Position numbers and translations under genes: made by a program
The notes under the pieces: generated by a model
Told to the model about the DNA's origin: nothing
The model's database searches: none
What the model saw: only the letters and a program-made list of their open reading frames with translations
Assembly: GCF_036345175.1 (NCBI RefSeq)
Contig: NZ_CP107780.1
Location: 7,936,001-8,000,000 of the forward strand
Source: Streptomyces sp. NBC_00576
GTDB taxonomy: Bacteria > Actinomycetota > Actinomycetes > Streptomycetales > Streptomycetaceae
DNA length: 64,000 nucleotides
Direction: 5' to 3'
In this document: positions 34,776 to 42,673 of the stretch, in pieces
Layout of the letters: each line of letters opens with the position of its first letter
Numbering within the stretch: position 1 is the first letter of the stretch

Positions 34776-35306
34776 ATGACGGTGCTGGAGACCCCAAACC
34801 CCACCACGGACACCCCCACTGCCCCCACTGCCCCCGCAGTCCCCGCCACGGCCGACAGCTGTGCGGGCCCGCGGCAGCCCGACCGGCGCCCGGACGGACA
34901 GGACCGCTACACGATCAGCGAGGTCGTCGTCTTCACCGGACTGACCGCGCACACCCTGCGCTGGTACGAGCGCATCGGGCTGATGCCGCACATCGACCGT
35001 TCGCACACCGGCCAGCGCCGCTACAGCAACCGCGACCTCGACTGGCTCGACCTCGTCGGCAAGCTCCGGCTGACCGGTATGCCGGTCGCGGACATGGTGC
35101 GGTACGCCGAACTCGTGCGCGAGGGCGACCACACGTACGGCGAGCGGTTCGAGCTGCTCGAATCGACGCGCCGGGCGGTCCTGGACCGGATCGCCGAACT
35201 CCAGGACACGCTCGCGGTACTGGACCGGAAGATCAGTTTCTACGCGGAAGCGGACCTTGACGCGGGCCTTGCCCGCGATGTCCGTGAGATGGAGAGGGTT
35301 CGATGA
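34776..35306 (+). CDS. MerR-family transcriptional regulator
   Basis: 176 residues from ATG 34776. A disordered Thr/Pro-rich start of 40 residues precedes the MerR domain (YTISEVVVFTGLTAHTLRWYERIGL; RSHTGQRRYSNRDLDWL) and a dimerising helix. The promoter -10 box ends eight bases before this ATG, so the message is probably leaderless; the in-frame GTG 34767 lies inside the -10 box. No cysteines arranged for metal binding, so an organic inducer is likely. Overlaps the aldo/keto reductase gene by ATGA. Confidence 0.9.
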   Translation: MTVLETPNPTTDTPTAPTAPAVPATADSCAGPRQPDRRPDGQDRYTISEVVVFTGLTAHTLRWYERIGLMPHIDRSHTGQRRYSNRDLDWLDLVGKLRLTGMPVADMVRYAELVREGDHTYGERFELLESTRRAVLDRIAELQDTLAVLDRKISFYAEADLDAGLARDVREMERVR

Positions 35307-36325
35307 CGAACGACGACCGCAGGCTCAGCACGACCCGGCTGGGCACCGACGGCCCCGAGGTCGGCGTACAGGGCCTCGGCTGCATGGGCATGAGCTTCGC
35401 GTACGGCCCCACGGACGCCGACGAGGCCCGCGCCACGCTGGAACGCGCACTCGAACTCGGCGTGACCCTCTACGACACGGCGGACGCCTACGGCGAGGGC
35501 GAGAACGAACGCTTCCTGTCCCCGTTCTTCAAGGCCCACCGCGACGAGGTCGTCGTCGCGACGAAGTTCGCCCTGGCGATCCCGCCGGACGAGCCGACCC
35601 GGCGGATCATCCGCAACGACGCGCCCTACATACGCCAGGCGGTCGAGGCCAGCCTCAAGCGCCTCGACCTCGACGTCATCGACCTCTACTACATGCACCG
35701 GCGCGATGTGAACGTCCCCATCGAGGACACGGTCGGTGTGATGGCCGACCTGGTCCGCGAGGGCAAGGTCAAGCAGCTGGGCCTGAGCGAGGTCACGGGC
35801 CCGGAGCTGCGGGCGGCCCAGGCCGTGCATCCGATCGCCGCCGTCCAGTCGGAGTGGTCCCTGTTCAGCCGGGACATCGAGGCGGCCGTGGTCCCGGCGG
35901 CCCGCGAACTGGGCGTCACCCTGGTCCCGTACTCCCCGCTCGGCCGAGGCTTCCTGACGGGCTCATTCACCAACGCCGACCAGGACCTGACCGAGGGCGA
36001 CTTCCGCCGCACCCAGCCCCGCTTCACGGGCGAGAACGCCACGACGAACGCGGCCCTGCTGGCCCCCATCAGGACGGTCGCGGAAGCCCACGGCGCCTCC
36101 CTCGGCCAGATCGCCCTGGCCTGGGTCCAGCAGCAGGCCACCGTCCACGACCTCCCGGTCGTCCCGATCCCGGGCACACGTAAACGGTCCAGGATCGAGG
36201 AGAACGCGGCGGCGACAACCATCACCCTGACCGACGAGGACTTGGCGCTGCTGACCCCGATAGCGGCCAAGGTGGCAGGCCCGCGCTACGCGGACATGCG
36301 CTTCGCATCAGCGGGCAGGGAGTAA
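35303..36325 (+). CDS. Aldo/keto reductase
   Basis: 340 residues. AKR signatures LGCMGMSFAYG, LYDTADAYGEGENE (catalytic Asp and Tyr), ATKF (Lys) and YYMHRRD (His), then LGLSEV, QSEWSLFSRD and IPGTRKRSRIEENA. Reduces aldehydes or ketones with NADPH. Translationally coupled to merR, so it is likely the target of the MerR response. Confidence 0.93.
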   Translation: MTNDDRRLSTTRLGTDGPEVGVQGLGCMGMSFAYGPTDADEARATLERALELGVTLYDTADAYGEGENERFLSPFFKAHRDEVVVATKFALAIPPDEPTRRIIRNDAPYIRQAVEASLKRLDLDVIDLYYMHRRDVNVPIEDTVGVMADLVREGKVKQLGLSEVTGPELRAAQAVHPIAAVQSEWSLFSRDIEAAVVPAARELGVTLVPYSPLGRGFLTGSFTNADQDLTEGDFRRTQPRFTGENATTNAALLAPIRTVAEAHGASLGQIALAWVQQQATVHDLPVVPIPGTRKRSRIEENAAATTITLTDEDLALLTPIAAKVAGPRYADMRFASAGRE

Positions 36326-36393
36326 CCAGCGGTTCCGGGTTCCCGTACGGGGAGGACGGTTCCTTCGTAACAGGGTGGGGCTGGTGTGCCTTT

Positions 36394-36423
36394 AGGGGCG
36401 CGGGGAACTGCGCGACAAGCCAC
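36394..36423 (+). repeat. Streptomyces intergenic repeat type B, copy 1
   Basis: Core AGGGGCGCGGGGAACTGCGC followed by GACAAGCCAC, between convergent genes. Related copies are at 42604-42633 and, inverted, at 50454-50483. Confidence 0.75.
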
Positions 36424-36489
36424 ACACAGCCCGCACCCGCAAACGCACAGAACCCACCCCCCCCGTAGGCGCTAAAGCTCAAGCCAAAG

Positions 36490-37365
36490 CTAAAGCTCCG
36501 CCAACAACTCAGCCTTCTTCACCGAAAACTCCTCATCGGTGACCAACCCGGCCGAGTGCAACTCCCCAAGATGCCGAATCCGTTCAGCAACATCCGCAGG
36601 ATCACGCCGACCGGAGTTCAGCTGAACCGCCGCCGCCCCACCCGCGGAGCGAACCGCCGCCAACACCGCCGCCGCGAACGGCAACGACTCGTGCACAGGC
36701 CCGTACCCCAGCCCGAACACCACCGAGGCGGGGTCCTGGTCGACCGGCGTTACAGAAGAATCGGTACGCCGCACCAACCGCAGATGCCCCTCGAACACCT
36801 CGGGCGACCGCCACTCCACCCCACTCAGGTCGGCGACCGGAAACGTCTGGTCGCCCGCCTTCCACTTCGCCGACGACGCGCCCGTCCAGAACCACCGGAA
36901 GGACACGGCCCGTCCGTCGAAGGACGCCTTCGCGTCGTACGCCTTGAACGCCCGCGGCACCTCGGGCGCATCCACCAGGAACCTTTCAGCAGGCCCCCGC
37001 TGGGTCAGCTGGGCGCGCAGCTCGTCCGCGTAGTACTCGGCGAGCGTCTCCCGCTCGGCCGGCAGCACCAGCCGGTACGGATCGCAGTTCTCCTTCAGCT
37101 GGCCGTCGGCCGCCTCCATCAACGGGTCGGCGCCGGGCCGGGGTTCGGCGCGCAGGACCACCGTTCCGCGCTTGCCCGGGGTCAGCGTCACACCCGCGAT
37201 CGCCTCCAGGGGGATACGGCGTTCGCCGAGCGCCTGGAAGAGCTTGGGCGTGCGGATGCCCCGTTCGAAGCGGATGAGCACGGAGTCGGAATCGAACTCC
37301 CAGGCGGCATGAAATCCGGCCAGTACGTCACCCATGCGGCTCATCGTATGCGGCGCGAGCTTCAT
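36490..37365 (-). CDS. DUF4429 protein with C-terminal SHOCT domain
   Basis: 291 residues from ATG 37365 with GGGGAGGGG upstream. Two DUF4429-like domains (VLAGFHAAWEFDSDSVLIRFERG; then FKAYDAKASFDGRAVSFRW) resemble short PH-like folds, and the end IRHLGELHSAGLVTDEEFSVKKAELL is a SHOCT oligomerisation helix pair. Cytoplasmic, function unknown. Confidence 0.85.
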   Translation of the reverse strand: MKLAPHTMSRMGDVLAGFHAAWEFDSDSVLIRFERGIRTPKLFQALGERRIPLEAIAGVTLTPGKRGTVVLRAEPRPGADPLMEAADGQLKENCDPYRLVLPAERETLAEYYADELRAQLTQRGPAERFLVDAPEVPRAFKAYDAKASFDGRAVSFRWFWTGASSAKWKAGDQTFPVADLSGVEWRSPEVFEGHLRLVRRTDSSVTPVDQDPASVVFGLGYGPVHESLPFAAAVLAAVRSAGGAAAVQLNSGRRDPADVAERIRHLGELHSAGLVTDEEFSVKKAELLAEL

Positions 37366-37402
37366 AGTCCCCTCCCCGGGCACACCGTGAATTCTGCGTC
37401 CT

Positions 37403-38647
37403 CTACGCGCGTCCGGCCATAGCCCCGTCGGACAAACCCTTCAGACACACGTCATCCTTGCGGTCCTGCTGATCCTTCTGATCCCGCTGAGCGCACTGCA
37501 CGGCGTCGTACGCACCGACGCCGATCTCGGCGAAGTTGTCCAGACTCTCCGTACCCGGCTCGAAATAGCCGCCGTGTCCCTTCGCGCCCCGCGCGGACAG
37601 CACGCGTGCGCCGAAGGCCGACGACACCGGATCGGCGCCGTGTCCGAGGCCGCCGACCTCCAGGTACGGCACGTCCTGGATCCAGTCGTCGGCGTCCCGC
37701 ATCGCCCACACCTGGGCGGAGGTGTGCAGCTGAGCGGAGTTCTCGGCCCGCATACCGGGGCTGCCGGCCACCGCGATGTCGGTCACCCGGCGCGGCAGCG
37801 CGTGTGCGGCGACCCCGCACACCACCGAGCCGTAGCTGTGGCAGTACAACGCGACCGGCGCCCGGCCGGGCAGCCCGCGCACCAGCGCGTTCAGTCGCAG
37901 CGCCCCGGAGTTCGCGCGCATCGCCGTCGCCGCGTCCATGCCGAGCCCGTTGGGCGCGGTGTAGTCGGCCCAGGCGATCACGGCCGTACGGGTCGTGGGG
38001 CTCGTCTCCCACTCCGCGCGGTACAGCGCCGAGGCCATGCCGACGGGCGCCGAGTACTTGCGGTTGGTGCGCTGGAAGGTGAGGACGTCGGTGTCCACGC
38101 CCGGGACCACGACCGAGACGCGCTGCGCCTTGTCGAGGTCGCCGAAGACCTCGGCGACACGGCCCGAGCCCTCGGGGTCGAAGGCGAGGATCTGGCGGCC
38201 GTTCTCCAGCAGCGCGTCGAAGCGCTCCATGCGGCGCCCCGCCTCGTGCTGTCCGACGGGCGACAGCCGGTCGTCGTGCACGCGCACCCGCTCGGTCTCG
38301 CGTGCCGTGTGCAGCGCGATGCGGTTGGCGCGAAAACGCAAGTCGACGGGCGCGCCGTTCATGTTGCCGACCGCCAACGGGTAGCGACGCACGAGCCGGT
38401 CGCGCTGGCGGTCGGTGAGCGAGGCGAAGAACCGGCCCAGCCGGCCGGGCGCCTCGTCCGGATCGGGCAGCGCGTAGCCGCCTATCCGTCCGTGCTCCCA
38501 CGCGGAGAGCGACGCCTGGAGCGGCGAGGGTGTGCGATGGCTGCGGACCGCGGTCCAGCCGGTCGTCGCGAGCATCACGAAGACCACGGCCAGCGCGAGC
38601 AGTGCGCGCCAGACGTTCAGTTGCGGAGAGGTGTCGAAGGAAGTCAC
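37403..38647 (-). CDS. Membrane-anchored alpha/beta hydrolase (DUF1023 type)
   Basis: 414 residues from GTG 38647. N-terminal anchor VWRALLALAVVFVMLATTGW (residues 12-31), then an alpha/beta hydrolase domain with VSVVVPGVDTDV, the nucleophile elbow CHSYGSVVCG, VAGSPGM and the late AKGHGGYF providing the His. Ends with a charged Lys/Asp/Gln run. Probably an extracytoplasmic lipase or esterase; substrate unknown. Confidence 0.86.
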   Translation of the reverse strand: MTSFDTSPQLNVWRALLALAVVFVMLATTGWTAVRSHRTPSPLQASLSAWEHGRIGGYALPDPDEAPGRLGRFFASLTDRQRDRLVRRYPLAVGNMNGAPVDLRFRANRIALHTARETERVRVHDDRLSPVGQHEAGRRMERFDALLENGRQILAFDPEGSGRVAEVFGDLDKAQRVSVVVPGVDTDVLTFQRTNRKYSAPVGMASALYRAEWETSPTTRTAVIAWADYTAPNGLGMDAATAMRANSGALRLNALVRGLPGRAPVALYCHSYGSVVCGVAAHALPRRVTDIAVAGSPGMRAENSAQLHTSAQVWAMRDADDWIQDVPYLEVGGLGHGADPVSSAFGARVLSARGAKGHGGYFEPGTESLDNFAEIGVGAYDAVQCAQRDQKDQQDRKDDVCLKGLSDGAMAGRA

Positions 38648-38759
38648 TGAAAGGACACACTAGGAGAACGAGAGGGTCTCGCGTTAACCGAGTGACGGGG
38701 ATCACGTTTCGATAACCGGCGCTGGGTACGCCACTCCGTACGCACGCCCGTACGGGGCG

Positions 38760-39428
38760 TTACGACCCCTCCGCGCGCCAGTTCCCCGACAGCGCCGGCC
38801 CCATCGCGTCGAGATAGGTGCTGGTGAGCTCGCGCATCGCCGTCAGGCTCATGTCCGAGCCCGCGCCCCACCGCCGTTCCGTCAGCCGCATCAGCCCGCT
38901 GAACAGGGCCACCACGACCCGCGGCCGCAGATCGCCGTCCACGTCGACGCCCTCGCGCTCGGCGATCAGCCGCGCCACCGCCTCCTCCGTCTCGGCGGAG
39001 CGGCGCATGTGCGCGGCGAGCAGCACCGGCGTCGACTCGATCACGTAGTACATGCGCATCTGCAACTCCGCCGGTACGACGGACTCCACGGCCTCGTTGA
39101 TGGTGTGCCAGCCCTCCAGCACGGCCTGGCGCAGCGCCTCCAACGGGGCCTCGTGCGACGGGCGTTCGCGCACGGCCTGGATGAAGTGCGCCTCCGCGAT
39201 GCGGGATACGGCGAAGGCGGCGTCCTCCTTGCCGGCGAAGTAGCGGAAGAAGGTGCGCTGCGAGACCTCGACGGCCTCGGCGATCTCGTCGACGGTCGTG
39301 TGCTCGTACCCCTTGCTGGTGAACAGGGTGAGGGCGGCGCGCACGAGCGCGTCCCGGGTGCGCTGCTTCTTGCGCTCGCGCAGGCCGGGGCCGGACCCCG
39401 GACCCACCTCGGTTTCGGCAGCGCTCAT
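38760..39428 (-). CDS. TetR-family transcriptional regulator
   Basis: 222 residues. HTH TTVDEIAEAVEVSQRTFFRYFAGKED at about residues 43-68, followed by an all-helical ligand domain of the TetR_C type. Divergent from the MFS drug exporter, so it most likely represses that gene and itself through the dyad at 39454-39477. Confidence 0.92.
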   Translation of the reverse strand: MSAAETEVGPGSGPGLRERKKQRTRDALVRAALTLFTSKGYEHTTVDEIAEAVEVSQRTFFRYFAGKEDAAFAVSRIAEAHFIQAVRERPSHEAPLEALRQAVLEGWHTINEAVESVVPAELQMRMYYVIESTPVLLAAHMRRSAETEEAVARLIAEREGVDVDGDLRPRVVVALFSGLMRLTERRWGAGSDMSLTAMRELTSTYLDAMGPALSGNWRAEGS

Positions 39429-39453
39429 GACGATCAGGCCTCTTTGTTCTACT

Positions 39454-39477
39454 CGGTGAGTGACGTGTCAGTTACCG
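39454..39477. promoter_or_regulatory. Probable TetR operator
   Basis: Imperfect 24-base dyad CGGTGAGTGACG/TGTCAGTTACCG (9 of 12 positions symmetric) in the divergent tetR-MFS gap. Confidence 0.6.
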
Positions 39478-39528
39478 ACTTGTGAATCGGTTTGTCAATT
39501 GTCAGTGGCTGTCATTAGCCTCGAACGC

Positions 39529-41124
39529 ATGACTAGCCAGACCACCATCGACATGGCCGCCCCGGCGGACCCCACGCCTGCCAAGGGGCTGCGCGGCCAT
39601 CCGTGGCTGACCCTGATATCCGTGGCCGTCGGGGTCATGATGGTGGCCCTGGACGGCACCATCGTGGCCATCGCCAACCCGGCCATCCAGAAGGACCTGG
39701 GCGCGAGTTTCGCGCAGGTCCAGTGGATCACCAACGGCTACTTCCTCGCGCTCGCGGTCACACTGATCACCGCGGGCAAGCTCGGTGACCGGTTCGGGCA
39801 CCGGCAGACCTTCCTCGTCGGCATCGTCGGCTTCGCCGCCTCGTCGGCGGCCATCGGCCTGTCCAGCAGTATCGCCCTGGTCGTCACCTTCCGGGTGTTC
39901 CAGGGGCTGTTCGGTGCGCTGCTGATGCCGGCCGCGCTCGGTCTGCTGCGGGCCACGTTCCCCGCCGAGAAGCTGAACATGGCCATCGGCATCTGGGGCA
40001 TGGTCATCGGCGCGTCCACCGCGGGCGGCCCGATCCTCGGCGGACTGCTCGTCGAGCACGTCAGCTGGCAGTCGGTGTTCTTCATCAACGTGCCGGTGGG
40101 TGTCCTGGCCCTCGTCATCGGCCTGGTGATCCTGGTCGACCACCGCGCGGAGAACGCCCCGCGCTCCTTCGACCTCCTCGGTATCGCCCTGCTCTCCGGC
40201 GCGATGTTCTGCCTGGTGTGGGCGCTCATCAAGGCTCCGGCGTGGGGCTGGGGCGACGGCAAGACGTGGCTGTTCCTGGTGGTGTCGGTGGTGGGCTTCG
40301 GGCTCTTCGCCGTCTGGGAGCAGAAGGTCAAGGAGCCGCTGATCCCGCTCAACCTGTTCCGTTCGGTCCCGCTGTCGGCGGGCGTGGTGCTGATGGTCCT
40401 GATGGCCATCGCCTTCATGGGCGGCCTCTTCTTCGTCACCTTCTATCTGCAGAACGTGCACGGTATGAGTCCGATCGACGCGGGTCTGCATCTGCTCCCG
40501 CTCACCGGGATGATGATCGTCGGCTCGCCCCTGGCCGGCGCGATGATCAGCAAGACGGGCCCGCGCATCCCGCTCGCGGGCGGTATGGCGTGCGTCGCGA
40601 TCGCCATGTTCGGCATGTCCACGCTGGAGACCGACACCGGCAGCGGCATCATGTCGCTCTGGTTCGCCATGCTCGGCCTCGGCCTCGCCCCGGTCATGGT
40701 CGGCGCGACGGAGGTCATCGTCGGCAACGCCCCGATGGAACTCTCCGGTGTCGCCGGCGGTCTCCAGCAGGCGGCGATGCAGATCGGCGGCAGCCTCGGT
40801 ACGGCGGTCCTGGGCGCGGTCATGGCCTCCAAGGTCGACAACGACCTCGCGGGCAACTGGACGGCGGCGGGCCTCCCGCAGCTCACCCCTGAGCAGCAGG
40901 CCCAGGCCTCGGAAGCGGTCCAGGTCGGCGTGCCGCCGGTGGCGCCCGGCACGCCGGAGACGGTCGTCGCCCAGATCACGAAGGTCGCCCACGACACGTT
41001 CATCTCCGGTATGAGCCTGGCCTGTCTGGTCGCGGCCGGCGTGGCCGCGGTCGCGGTCGTGGTCGCGCTGCTGACGAAGCGCGGCGAGAACGCGGAGGCG
41101 GGCGCGGGGGCGGCGCACATCTGA
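39529..41124 (+). CDS. MFS drug exporter, DHA2 family (EmrB/QacA type)
   Basis: 531 residues with about 14 membrane segments. Motifs: ALDGTIVAIANPAIQKDL, WITNGYFLALA, the loop 2-3 motif GKLGDRFGHRQTF, and motif C-like GMVIGASTAGGPILGG-LLVE. The start at ATG 39529 is ten bases after a CATTAG box and has no ribosome site, so the message may be leaderless. It expels lipophilic drugs or dyes by proton antiport under control of the divergent TetR. Confidence 0.92.
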   Translation: MTSQTTIDMAAPADPTPAKGLRGHPWLTLISVAVGVMMVALDGTIVAIANPAIQKDLGASFAQVQWITNGYFLALAVTLITAGKLGDRFGHRQTFLVGIVGFAASSAAIGLSSSIALVVTFRVFQGLFGALLMPAALGLLRATFPAEKLNMAIGIWGMVIGASTAGGPILGGLLVEHVSWQSVFFINVPVGVLALVIGLVILVDHRAENAPRSFDLLGIALLSGAMFCLVWALIKAPAWGWGDGKTWLFLVVSVVGFGLFAVWEQKVKEPLIPLNLFRSVPLSAGVVLMVLMAIAFMGGLFFVTFYLQNVHGMSPIDAGLHLLPLTGMMIVGSPLAGAMISKTGPRIPLAGGMACVAIAMFGMSTLETDTGSGIMSLWFAMLGLGLAPVMVGATEVIVGNAPMELSGVAGGLQQAAMQIGGSLGTAVLGAVMASKVDNDLAGNWTAAGLPQLTPEQQAQASEAVQVGVPPVAPGTPETVVAQITKVAHDTFISGMSLACLVAAGVAAVAVVVALLTKRGENAEAGAGAAHI

Positions 41125-41250
41125 GGCGCATATTTCGCGCATAAATCTATGGCCCGTGCGGGGAAGTTCCCCTATCCGAGTGACTCCCCTAAAGATTCCT
41201 CCCCTTCGGGACACGGGACAGGTCACAGTTAGTCAAGTCCTCCGCACGAC

Positions 41251-41432
41251 ATGGTCCGTACGACCTGGTCGGTACTGCCTGGTAGGACAGCCGGGCCGCG
41301 GCGCGCTGCCGGAGGGGGACAGCGCGCCGGCGGGCCCGCCGAAGAGCGGGCAGGCCAAGCGGAAGGCTAGAAACCCGCGACGCGGGTACCCGCCCCATCG
41401 ACCCCGAACTACCGACAAGTTCCAGGGAGTTG
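41251..41432 (+). promoter_or_regulatory. GC-rich leader with three hairpins before DUF4190 gene
   Basis: The 308-base gap 41125-41432 has no convincing gene. Its second half forms GGCGCGCTG/CAGCGCGCC (41300-41308/41320-41328), GCCCGC/GCGGGC (41334-41339/41346-41351) and ACCCGC/GCGGGT (41373-41378/41382-41387). This looks like a structured 5' leader. It does not match a riboswitch class I can name; an ATG at 41251 opens a 39-codon frame of doubtful meaning. Confidence 0.4.
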
Positions 41433-41753
41433 ATGAACATGGCGGCCTTCGGACGACAGCACCCCACCCGCAGGCACCCCGGCACACGCAGCAGCAGGAC
41501 CTGGCAGCGCTCCGCCCCGGACAGCGCGACTCTGGGAATCATCGGGCTCATCTGCGCCGTAGCCGGCTTCTTCGTCCTCGGCATCATCCTGGGCCCCGTG
41601 GCCATCGTCTGCGGCTGGCTGGCGATGGGCCGCAGCTGGAAGGGCCCGCACCCGATACCGCCCCTGGTGGCCGTGGTCCTCGGCGCGATCGACACGCTTC
41701 TGGCCATCATCTGGCTGGCGGGCGCCACGGGCCCGACGACCGGCTTCTTCTGA
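41433..41753 (+). CDS. Small DUF4190-like membrane protein
   Basis: 106 residues. A basic N-terminal part is followed by two membrane segments (LGIIGLICAVAGFFVLGIIL and PPLVAVVLGAIDTLLAIIWL) with a short polar hairpin carrying GPVAIVCGWLAMGR, typical of DUF4190. AGGGAG precedes ATG 41433. Role unknown. Confidence 0.8.
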   Translation: MNMAAFGRQHPTRRHPGTRSSRTWQRSAPDSATLGIIGLICAVAGFFVLGIILGPVAIVCGWLAMGRSWKGPHPIPPLVAVVLGAIDTLLAIIWLAGATGPTTGFF

Positions 41754-41788
41754 CGGTCCGCCTGACGATTGACCCTGACGAGGGACCC

Positions 41789-42553
41789 CTAATGGGGCTG
41801 CTCCTCGCCCACCCGCTCCCTCGTGCCGGTCAGCGCGGCCACCTCCGCGCGCAGTGCCCGTACCTCGTCCGTGAGTGTCGCGATCGCCGCCGTCTGGCGC
41901 CGTTCCTCCACGTCGTCCATCTCGAACCGGGAGATGAACCAGGCGGCGATGTTCGCGGTGACGAGACCGAGCAGCGCGATCCCGGACAGCATCAGCCCGA
42001 CCGCGAGCATCCGGCCCACTCCGGTCGTCGGCGCGTGGTCCCCGTACCCCACTGTCGTCATCGTGGTGAACGACCACCACAGCGCGTCATCCAGCGTTCG
42101 GATGTTCCCTTCCGGTGACGCGCGTTCCACCGACAGCACGGCCAGCGAACCGAACATCAGCAGCCCCACCACGGCCCCGCCGACGTACGTCGTCAGGCGT
42201 ACCTGGGACGCCATCTGGGCGCGTCGGCCCACCAGCAGCAGCGTGGAGACGACGCGCAGCAGCCTGAGCGGCTGGAGCAGCGGCAGCAGTACGGCGAACA
42301 GGTCGAGCCAGTGCCGTCGTACGTACTCCCGGCGTCGGTCGGCGAGAGCCACCCGGGCGAGATAGTCGACCGCGAACGCGCCCCACACCGTCCACTCCGC
42401 GATCGTGCACGCGACCGACACGGACCGGCTCGCGGGGTTGTCCACGATCGGCACCGCGTAGGCGACGGTGAACACGACCGCGAGCGCCATCAGGGGCCGC
42501 TGGGTGTGCCGCTCCCAACGGGCCTGTGCCGATGCTTTCTTCATGCTTCGCAT
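41789..42553 (-). CDS. Voltage-gated-like potassium channel
   Basis: 254 residues with six membrane segments, including an arginine-bearing S4-like segment (LRLLRVVSTLLLVGRRAQ) and the selectivity filter TMTTVGYGDHAP, which defines a K+ channel. The C-terminus after the last segment is a coiled coil (TDEVRALRAEVAAL), probably for tetramerisation. ATG 42553 or 42544 are both possible. Downstream of aceE, separated by a terminator. Confidence 0.92.
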   Translation of the reverse strand: MRSMKKASAQARWERHTQRPLMALAVVFTVAYAVPIVDNPASRSVSVACTIAEWTVWGAFAVDYLARVALADRRREYVRRHWLDLFAVLLPLLQPLRLLRVVSTLLLVGRRAQMASQVRLTTYVGGAVVGLLMFGSLAVLSVERASPEGNIRTLDDALWWSFTTMTTVGYGDHAPTTGVGRMLAVGLMLSGIALLGLVTANIAAWFISRFEMDDVEERRQTAAIATLTDEVRALRAEVAALTGTRERVGEEQPH

Positions 42554-42574
42554 CGTAAGGGCCGGGAGGTGCCC

Positions 42575-42604
42575 TGTAGAGCGCCCCGAAGGGGCTGCTC
42601 TACA
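42575..42604 (-). terminator. Terminator downstream of aceE
   Basis: TGTAGAGC/GCTCTACA arms with inner CCCC/GGGG, between aceE and the channel gene. Confidence 0.7.
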
Positions 42605-42633
42605 GGGGTGCGGGGAACTGCGCGACCAGCCAC
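42604..42633 (+). repeat. Streptomyces intergenic repeat type B, copy 2
   Basis: AGGGGTGCGGGGAACTGCGC then GACCAGCCAC, almost identical to 36394-36423, directly abutting the aceE terminator hairpin. Confidence 0.75.
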
Positions 42634-42673
42634 AACGACCCCGCAGACGAGCTACCGCACTTCCCGCGGAGCG

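Noticed and set aside
41156..42118. Long plus-strand frame across the DUF4190 region
   Set aside because: It is out of frame with the membrane protein and becomes Arg/Pro/His-rich, typical of a shadow frame.
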